Shown piece by piece: positions 7,026 through 12,028 of a stretch of DNA of 12,028 nt. Each line of letters opens with the position of its first letter. The first letter of the stretch is position 1. The position numbers and the translations under genes are program-made. Location: positions 1-12,028 of the forward strand of contig RKRO01000423.1 in NCBI GenBank assembly GCA_007571355.1, given 5' to 3'. The stretch is from Candidatus Poribacteria bacterium (GTDB lineage: Bacteria; Poribacteria; WGA-4E; WGA-3G). The notes under the pieces are model-generated. The model was not told the origin of the DNA, searched no databases, and saw nothing but the letters and a program-made list of their open reading frames with translations.

Positions 7026-7932
7026 CTGATGCCTCCATTTCTTGAACAGCTTTGCAAGTACGCAATGAAACATTTTTAGGGGGCGCGTCATAACCTTTCC
7101 ACGCATAAGGATCAACACCCGATACCGGAACGATGCATCGCCGGTCAGCGCTCGCTGGACGTTCGCCCTCTCGAAGGGACCAAGGTAACAGCGACCATGC
7201 ATTACAGTAATGATTCACCAAAACCCGTCGAAATGTACGCCCACGATTCTTTCGCGAACGATGAAGGAGATAACCGTTGAAGAAAACTAACGTTCCCGTT
7301 TTAACTTCAACGGGCACCTCACCGCTGTCATCAAAGCCGTAACTCTCCTCCGCGAAATCAAACTCGTCTGGATTCTCGTGTGCTTTCTGTGGATAGAGAT
7401 AACCACGTCGGTGTGAACCGGGGAGAATCCATAGGCATCCGTTTTCTACTGTTGCATCGTCCATCGCAATCCACGCGCCGATTAAGGAGCGGTCGCGGGT
7501 CGGTATGTAAATCTCGTCCTGATGCCACGCTTGCCCCTGAAAATTGGGCGGTTTGACAAAGAGCATAGACTGCATGCACTTGACGCTCCCATCCCAATAG
7601 GGTAGGTGTGCCCCGGCTATCTGGCTCAAAATACCGCAGATCTTCGGATGCTTAACATACTTTTCAATGATGGGACTCACAAAATGCGGTTGGTGAATAC
7701 AAAGAATACGGCTGATCGCTTCCGCATCGCTGACATCATCCGGCAGCGCTTTCAGATTGTCACACGGATGCCCACCTTTCGCCAACGTGACAGTGTCCTG
7801 CCGTAACTCCGTTATTTCATCCATGGCAAGCAGATCAGGCACAACGAGATAGCCGTTGTCCACAAAAAACTGGACCTGCTCTTCCGATACAATTTTGGGC
7901 ACCTCAATCGGGGTACTTGCTTCAAAATTCAT
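7015..7932 (-). CDS. PhyH (phytanoyl-CoA dioxygenase) family Fe(II)/2-oxoglutarate oxygenase
   Basis: 305 aa from the ATG at 7932. The family couples oxidative decarboxylation of 2-oxoglutarate to hydroxylation of a substrate. The iron triad is visible: H137-x-D139 in AWHQDEIY and the distal H224 in FFNGYLLHRSRKNRGRTF, with arginines about ten residues later (R235/R236) suited to bind 2-oxoglutarate. Other PhyH marks are SEEQVQFFVDNGYLVVPDLL near the N-terminus and ENGCLWILPGSHRRG. The substrate cannot be told from sequence; the family includes many enzymes that do not act on phytanoyl-CoA. The open frame extends to 8004, but the extra 24 residues (Pro/Gly/Arg-rich) look non-coding and homology begins at 7932. 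The ribosome site is weak: an AGAGGA lies too far upstream. It is first in the seven-gene run and overlaps the 79-aa gene. Confidence 0.93.
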   Translation of the reverse strand: MNFEASTPIEVPKIVSEEQVQFFVDNGYLVVPDLLAMDEITELRQDTVTLAKGGHPCDNLKALPDDVSDAEAISRILCIHQPHFVSPIIEKYVKHPKICGILSQIAGAHLPYWDGSVKCMQSMLFVKPPNFQGQAWHQDEIYIPTRDRSLIGAWIAMDDATVENGCLWILPGSHRRGYLYPQKAHENPDEFDFAEESYGFDDSGEVPVEVKTGTLVFFNGYLLHRSRKNRGRTFRRVLVNHYCNAWSLLPWSLREGERPASADRRCIVPVSGVDPYAWKGYDAPPKNVSLRTCKAVQEMEASDGS

Positions 7933-8021
7933 GGTTTTAATGATTGGGTTTCCTCTCCGATTTTTCCCGGTTCCCCCTAACGGGTGGGGACTCCTTTGCC
8001 CCATACCTCGCGCCTTACGTT

Positions 8022-8051
8022 ATGCTATTCGGCAGAGAGTCGTTGGTCCAA
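8022..8051 (-). promoter_or_regulatory. Candidate promoter for the PhyH-rph-efp-acc operon
   Basis: On the minus strand, TTGGAC (8051-8046) and TAGCAT (8027-8022) are separated by 18 nt, each matching the sigma-70 boxes at about four of six positions. They lie about 90 nt upstream of the PhyH start. This is a sequence match only; the promoter preferences of this organism are unknown. Confidence 0.25.
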
Positions 8052-8097
8052 AAATCGGATTTCTAATTTGTTTCAACGGGGGTTGATACCCTCCGTT

Positions 8098-8153
8098 TTC
8101 CGAAGCTTGCAACAACAGCGCAAGCGACTCTTGTTGTTCAACGCCTTGCGGAA
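8098..8153. repeat. Long imperfect inverted repeat with an alternative internal stem
   Basis: The arms 8098-8118 and 8131-8153 can pair over about 19 bp with a few single-base bulges (TTCCG/CGGAA at the base, AACAACA/TGTTGTT near the top). Positions 8105-8110 (GCTTGC) can instead pair with 8120-8125 (GCAAGC), so two folds exclude each other. It begins 11 nt past the stop of the BatA-like gene. Confidence 0.5.
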
Positions 8154-8163
8154 GTAAAAAAAT

Positions 8164-10305
8164 CTAAATGCGGTTGGCAAGAAACATCTCTGTTACTGCC
8201 AAGGCGAAGACAACTAACATCAGATACGCCCAGACGTTCTGGTTTTTCTCAACATCTTCTCGGTATTGTGCGACAAGTTCCGCACTCGGTTTTTCCACAA
8301 CCGATTCATCCACAGTGCCTTTCAGCAGACTCGTCAATTCCTCTATATCACGGGCAGCAAGATCAGATTCCGATGTATCCACATTGACGACAAAATAGTG
8401 TACATTTCCATCAGATGTGTGTGCGGAATAGATACCTGGCACCGACGTATCCGCGTAAAAGAGGCTGTTGCGTCCGGCACCTTCCAGGGCACGCGCGTCC
8501 GGCTGCAAGCGTGTCTCAACATTGTTCGGATCAAAGATAGCGACCTCTGGACGCTTCACAGGTTCAGACCCCTCTTCAGCCCCGAAAACTTTCAATTCTA
8601 CACGATCACCGATGCGATAATCTGGCGTTGCCTCCACGCTCTTAAGCGCAAGATACTTAATAGATTCATGTAGAAAGGGCAAATAAACAGCACGAATCGG
8701 TAAGTCGTTCCATTCTCTATCTATTGTAGAGGTAAAACAGAGCACACGACCTAAGTTCCCGTAAGGTTTTTCAAAGAGCGCGGGACTCCCGTCATCATAA
8801 GCCGCAATGACAGTGGCATCTTTTGTAGGTACGGCCTGAAAAATTCTGTAAAATCGCGCCTTACCGAAATCTCCGTGATTCGGTGCTTTAAAAGGAACGA
8901 AAATCGGATGATCGTACTCCACTGTGGCAACCACACGGAATTGCTCACGATTAAAGGCATCCCCGACAGCTTGCACAAAATCACAAGGCATGAGCCCATC
9001 CGCACCCCCGAGGTGCCGTTTATAGGTATCGGTATCTATGTTATCCCCCACGGTCACAATCAAGCCGCCACCGTTAGCGACGAAATTCTGCACGCGATCC
9101 GCCTCACCAGAAGATAACGCCGCAACATCAGCAAGAATTAGGACATCTACACGTTCAAGTGTCGCCGCATTCGGCACCGAGAAGGAGCCGGTAAAATCAA
9201 TCTGCAGAGAAACCTCGCTGCCTGAGGCTAACGCCTTTTCCATGAAAAAAATTTCGTCGGTTTTGTAGCGACGGGTAGCTCGCTCCCTTTCCCGAACGGC
9301 GTGAACTTTAATGGATTGTAGGCTTTGTAACGTAAAATACCGTTTGTTGTCAACAAGGAGTGGGTCCTCCGAGAGTTCAACCCAACCGGTGTGTGTGGCT
9401 TCGTCTTGGAATTCAACGCTGAAAACAGCATCCGCAAGGTCATCGGCTTCAATATCCAGCGCAACGGTATCCATTAGGTTACCATCTATAAAAAGACGAA
9501 CTTGCAGGTTTTCAACAGGTTCACCCCCAAAGTTACGGACACGCGCGACCAAACGGGAGGTTTTCTGTTCCTTCAGAACAACGGGTGGCACACGGATGCC
9601 TGTAATCGCGAGATTCTGTGGCTGCTCTGCATGGACATCTACAAAATTAATGTGGATATCGGCGCTGAGTTTATCTGTCTCAATAAAATTTTCCCATCCG
9701 CGTTTTTGCATATCACCGATAAGATAAACCTGTTTTTCGCCGATAGGCATCCCCTCCAGAATCTCATTCGCGCTTTGGAGTGCATCCAAATAGTCTGTCC
9801 GATCATTTGTGGGCACTGCCGTATTCAACGCCGTCCGAATGTGTGAAAATTCTGAACCGAGCGGTGCAACGACACGGGCAGTGTCGGACGACAGAATCAG
9901 GCAAGCCGCGTCCGCTGCATCAAGTCCATCCAAAATTTTGACCGCCGCTTTTTTAGCATCCGCAAAAACCGTCTCATATTGCATACTATAGGAGGTATCC
10001 AGAATAAGAACAACGTTGCGCTTGCCGCCGGTTTTCTGTGTAACGACAAAGGAATCGGCGAAAAATGGACGCGCAAACGCGAAACCCAGCAACGCTAACA
10101 TCAGGATACGCATCAGCAGCAGCAAGAGCCGCTTCAACTGATGCCGCCGCACGTTCGTCTGATGCGACATCTGGATAAAACGGACCGTACTGAATATCAG
10201 CTGCCTTGCACGTTCTCGATTCAGTAGATGGAGAATGATCGGAATCGAGGCACCGATAACACCAGCAACTGCAAATAAGGGGGCTAAAACACCTAATCCA
10301 AACAT
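8164..10305 (-). CDS. BatA-like membrane protein with VWA domain
   Basis: 713 aa. The N-terminus (MFGLGVLAPLFAVAGVIGAS, then IPIILHLLNR) is the BatA-type membrane segment. A second membrane helix is at about 59-78 (LLLLLMRILMLALLGFAFAR). A VWA domain follows at about 97-225, with the metal-site motif DTSYS (D103, S105, S107). Residues about 231-300 look like a CARDB-type beta-sandwich (RLVARVRNFGGEPVENLQVR). Residues about 385-550 resemble the glutamine-amidotransferase-like fold found in this family (VDVLILADVAAL, then FVANGGGLIVTVG). A last membrane helix is at 691-709. The chosen start at 10305 matches the family; the frame stays open to 10536, but those 77 codons cross a dispersed repeat and hairpins. 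AAGG lies 13 nt upstream, a rather long spacing. With the DUF58 gene upstream this is half of a MoxR-DUF58-BatA system, thought to link chaperone-like ATPases to envelope processes. Exact role unknown. Confidence 0.9.
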   Translation of the reverse strand: MFGLGVLAPLFAVAGVIGASIPIILHLLNRERARQLIFSTVRFIQMSHQTNVRRHQLKRLLLLLMRILMLALLGFAFARPFFADSFVVTQKTGGKRNVVLILDTSYSMQYETVFADAKKAAVKILDGLDAADAACLILSSDTARVVAPLGSEFSHIRTALNTAVPTNDRTDYLDALQSANEILEGMPIGEKQVYLIGDMQKRGWENFIETDKLSADIHINFVDVHAEQPQNLAITGIRVPPVVLKEQKTSRLVARVRNFGGEPVENLQVRLFIDGNLMDTVALDIEADDLADAVFSVEFQDEATHTGWVELSEDPLLVDNKRYFTLQSLQSIKVHAVRERERATRRYKTDEIFFMEKALASGSEVSLQIDFTGSFSVPNAATLERVDVLILADVAALSSGEADRVQNFVANGGGLIVTVGDNIDTDTYKRHLGGADGLMPCDFVQAVGDAFNREQFRVVATVEYDHPIFVPFKAPNHGDFGKARFYRIFQAVPTKDATVIAAYDDGSPALFEKPYGNLGRVLCFTSTIDREWNDLPIRAVYLPFLHESIKYLALKSVEATPDYRIGDRVELKVFGAEEGSEPVKRPEVAIFDPNNVETRLQPDARALEGAGRNSLFYADTSVPGIYSAHTSDGNVHYFVVNVDTSESDLAARDIEELTSLLKGTVDESVVEKPSAELVAQYREDVEKNQNVWAYLMLVVFALAVTEMFLANRI

Positions 10306-10574
10306 CTTTTTTGATTTACCTTGCGGCAGCCTTAGACGGTTGTGTGTTTCGCAACCTTCCTTTCCTACATCCGCACGCCTTTCCATTTCGTGCTGCGTTT
10401 TCGTATCTGACTCCGCCCTGATAAGGGAAGAGAGGGGGTGTCTTCCTAAAAGTGTACATTTATTTTCGGATTTTTTCAGGCACTTCGGTGCCAAGTACGT
10501 AGGGGCAGGGTTCCCCCGCCCAACATTGACAGACAATGCGCATAGCTCATATTGAAACTCGCTTTACGATAAAA
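10306..10574. other. Repeat- and hairpin-rich gap between the DUF58 and BatA-like genes
   Basis: No gene is supported in these 269 nt. They hold the second 38-nt dispersed repeat (10434-10471) and three hairpins: 10338-10356 (GGTTGTG/CGCAACC), 10479-10492 (GGCAC, loop TTCG, GTGCC, a C-UUCG-G tetraloop if read on the plus strand), and 10503-10521 (a GC-rich 8-bp stem with one G-T pair and loop GAA in minus-strand RNA). A 13-nt stretch, GCTTTACGATAAA, also occurs at about 2810 in the other large gap. This suggests small non-coding repeats have accumulated between the two genes. Confidence 0.6.
10434..10471 (-). repeat. Dispersed 38-nt repeat, copy 2
   Basis: The minus strand of this stretch matches 2657-2694 at 34 of 38 positions with no gaps. 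It lies in the gap upstream of the BatA-like gene, about 130 nt before the chosen start codon. The GC-rich and TTCG hairpins sit beside it but are not found next to copy 1 in the same order, so the repeat unit appears to be the 38-nt core. Confidence 0.7.
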
Positions 10575-11717
10575 TTAAAAAATGCCTTGCCGTTTCGCGA
10601 GGTAAGCAGCGAGTGCAAGATCAATCGGGGTCGTTGTCGTTATGATATTATAATCAATATCTGCTTGTCGGAGCGCGCGCTTATAGATATCCAGAAACGC
10701 ATTGAAATTGCTCAGGTAACTTTCCCGAATCGCTTGCGGGGTTGTGATAATCTCAGCGTCCGTTTCTGAATCAATAAATCGGATCAGGGCTTCTGAGCTG
10801 CGTCCCGTCTCGAAATTAGCAAACGCAAGTTCCTGTTGCGCGAGCACATGGAAAACGATAACCTCGTGTCCTTCATAACGGAGGTGTTCCAATCCAGCAA
10901 TGACTTCTTCAGGATTCTCATCATAGAGATCTGAAATAAAGAGGACCAAGCCACGTTTGGTCAGGCGTTCGGCGATCTGATGCAGCGGCGTTCCCATGCG
11001 TGTGTTTTTTGTGGTCTGTAGCGTCTCTAATGTCAATAAAATTGAATGTAGATGGGCTGTGCTACTTCGTGCCGGAAGGTACTGATGAAGTGCCGCGTCG
11101 AAGTATGCGAACCCGACCGCATCGCGCTGCTTCGCCATAAAGTAGGCGAGCGATGCGATGAGGTAACTTGAATATCTCAACTTTGTCAGTCGCGGTTGGC
11201 TGGCACCGCTCTGTTCGGCACCCCGCGTATCGGCTGGCTCCGGTTCCGTATCTGTGGGATGCAGCATAGACTCGCTCGTATCTAAGAGCAGGTAACAGTT
11301 GAGGTTCGTCTCCTCCTCAAACTGCTTAATATAGCTTGTTAACTTCTGTTTAAGAATGCTAGACCCAAGTTCGTCAACTATGAGTTTCACAAGTTCATAA
11401 TCAAAAAAGGAGACATATTTCCTCATCTTCCTGAAGACTTGGCTTAGGTTGATACAGTCAGAAAACACACTTTCATAACTCTCATCATACAATACTAACA
11501 TATCAATGACATCATCGAGTTTCCCTTCACTTTCCAAGCTCTGCTTCGAATCAAACAGAAGGGATGTGAAGCTCATCTTTATTTGATTTGTTTGATCATA
11601 GAGACGCTCCTGGAGCTGTGAATGGTCCTTTGTTGCAGCCGGAGGAAGATAAGGAAACAACTGAGCAAAATCCAAAGGTGATTGATCTACCAGAAGAAAA
11701 AAGATGTAGCTGTGCAA
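10575..11717 (-). CDS. DUF58 family protein, chimeric open frame (bacterial part 10575 to about 11335)
   Basis: The 380-codon frame has two unlike parts. Residues from about 129 to the end are a bacterial DUF58 protein: YIKQFEEETN, then the VWA-type LLLDTSESM (D146, S148, S150), YSSYLIASLAYFMAKQRDAV, LVLFISDLYDENPEEVIAGL, and the C-terminal PIDLALAAYLAKRQGIF. Its expected N-terminal half-domain, with the usual GDDxRxIDW stretch just before YIK, is missing. In its place are about 128 residues that look animal-derived. A 25-residue acidic/Ser insert (about 153-178) separates the metal-site motif from the next helix. In intact systems DUF58 proteins partner MoxR ATPases and BatA-type membrane proteins, and the downstream BatA-like gene fits. 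I treat the true gene as truncated by a chimeric joint, so no genuine start codon is visible; the ATG at 11717 appears to lie in an intron. Confidence 0.75.
   Translation of the reverse strand: MHSYIFFLLVDQSPLDFAQLFPYLPPAATKDHSQLQERLYDQTNQIKMSFTSLLFDSKQSLESEGKLDDVIDMLVLYDESYESVFSDCINLSQVFRKMRKYVSFFDYELVKLIVDELGSSILKQKLTSYIKQFEEETNLNCYLLLDTSESMLHPTDTEPEPADTRGAEQSGASQPRLTKLRYSSYLIASLAYFMAKQRDAVGFAYFDAALHQYLPARSSTAHLHSILLTLETLQTTKNTRMGTPLHQIAERLTKRGLVLFISDLYDENPEEVIAGLEHLRYEGHEVIVFHVLAQQELAFANFETGRSSEALIRFIDSETDAEIITTPQAIRESYLSNFNAFLDIYKRALRQADIDYNIITTTTPIDLALAAYLAKRQGIF
11336..11686 (-). other. Probable animal (sponge host) coding exon, fused in frame to the DUF58 remnant
   Basis: Residues about 11-128 of the chimeric frame, starting DQSPLDFAQLFPYLPPAATK, contain the stretch YVSFFDYELVKLIVDELGS followed by LKQKLTSY. 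From memory this resembles a helical segment common in predicted sponge and cnidarian proteins, often near death or NACHT domains; I cannot name the family with certainty. It has no place in DUF58 proteins. Base composition is lower in GC and very poor in CpG compared with the bacterial side. The exon seems to start just after a splice acceptor at 11687-11700. Confidence 0.6.
11687..11706 (-). other. Candidate eukaryotic 3' splice acceptor
   Basis: On the minus strand a pyrimidine-rich run, CATCTTTTTTCTTCTGGTAG, ends in the AG at 11688-11687. The reading frame that looks animal-coding begins immediately after it, while upstream codons (MHSYIFFLLV) are simply a translated pyrimidine tract. This fits an intron-exon boundary. 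Confidence 0.5.
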
Positions 11718-12028
11718 TCAGTTTTGTGTGGTGCATTTTAATTCCTTGACCAATTTTGTAGTCAAGTCTTGTCTATATGCAAGCTATGAATGATGTTAAT
11801 TAGTTACTCCTCCTACATTGCTTACCACTTTCATGCTCTTCCTCTTGATGCTTGAGTGATTCACCGTTCTCCTTGGCAAAGCAATCTATTTTAAAGAAAA
11901 ATACTTGCAATTGTGAACAATCTCAAAATGAAAATATCAGCATCAGCATTATTAAGGGGGGAAAATTCCTCAATTTGAAAAATTCATAAAATTTTAATGG
12001 TACCCCCTATAAAGTTTATTTTAGTGCC
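11707..12028. other. AT-rich, CpG-poor non-coding tail, probably animal intron
   Basis: No coding region is supported on either strand in these 322 nt. Single 60-nt lines here contain 25-28 percent G+C (counted at 11881-11940 and 11941-12000), against 53 percent at 10021-10080. Only one CpG occurs, at about 11864. This fits host intron sequence upstream of the splice acceptor and does not fit the bacterial genome to the left. Confidence 0.55.

Larger units (their letters stand above)
7933..8163. other. Non-coding spacer between the BatA-like gene and PhyH
   Basis: No gene is supported in these 231 nt. Besides the candidate promoter, the spacer contains a short hairpin (8075-8096; AACGG.GGG paired with CCCTCCGTT and one bulge), followed on the plus strand by TTTT. 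It also contains the larger imperfect hairpin at 8098-8153. Either could end the transcript of the BatA-like gene, but neither is followed by a T-run on the minus strand. Confidence 0.5.

Noticed and set aside
7026..7202. A 59-codon N-terminal extension of the small protein between PhyH and rph
   Set aside because: It lies wholly inside the PhyH gene in another frame, whereas the ATG at 7025 has a strong GGAGG ribosome site.
10306..10536. A 77-codon N-terminal extension of the BatA-like protein
   Set aside because: The extension crosses a dispersed repeat and hairpins, is polar and unlike BatA, and the family N-terminus begins exactly at the ATG at 10305.
1..12028. tRNA, rRNA, CRISPR array, transposase or defence genes
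   Set aside because: I looked for these by eye and saw no tRNA-like cloverleaf, regularly spaced repeat array, or protein with transposase, nuclease or toxin motifs.

Overview
The window looks like a metagenomic contig from an uncultivated bacterium, most plausibly a sponge symbiont of the Candidatus Poribacteria type. This is an inference from gene content: an FG-GAP/ASPIC-UnbV protein, a PhyH-family dioxygenase, a TPR/PD40 lipoprotein and a BatA/DUF58 pair, plus host-like animal DNA at the right end. No rRNA or other marker gene is present to prove it. All bacterial genes lie on the minus strand, so transcription runs from high to low coordinates.

Region by region, in transcription order. 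(1) 11336-12028 does not look bacterial. It is AT-rich and CpG-poor, has a textbook 3' splice acceptor, and encodes part of an animal-type helical protein. It joins in frame, near 11310-11335, to the middle of a bacterial DUF58 gene. I read this as a chimeric joint between host sponge and symbiont DNA. (2) 10575-~11335 is the DUF58 remnant. It is followed, after a repeat-rich 269-nt gap, by a 713-aa BatA-like membrane protein with a von Willebrand A (VWA) domain (8164-10305). (3) After a 231-nt spacer with hairpins and a possible promoter comes a tight run of seven genes: PhyH dioxygenase, a 79-aa unknown protein, RNase PH (rph), the RdgB/HAM1 nucleotide-sanitising pyrophosphatase, elongation factor P (efp), and the acetyl-CoA carboxylase subunits accB and accC. 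Several junctions overlap, so translational coupling is likely. (4) After a 285-nt non-coding gap comes a two-gene unit: a secreted FG-GAP/ASPIC-UnbV protein and, 12 nt downstream, a TPR plus PD40 lipoprotein that runs off the left edge.

Functionally, the central operon joins RNA maturation, nucleotide-pool cleaning, translation of polyproline stretches and the first step of fatty-acid synthesis, with a PhyH oxygenase at its head. The BatA/DUF58 pair belongs to the widespread MoxR-DUF58-BatA envelope-associated systems; any MoxR ATPase would lie beyond the joint and is not visible. The left pair is probably exported: one Ca-binding beta-propeller protein and one lipid-anchored TPR/propeller protein.

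I did not find a convincing new defence or mobile system. The points most worth checking are the host-symbiont joint, an inverted pair of 38-nt dispersed repeats (34/38 identical), and unusual residues in AccC and AccB.
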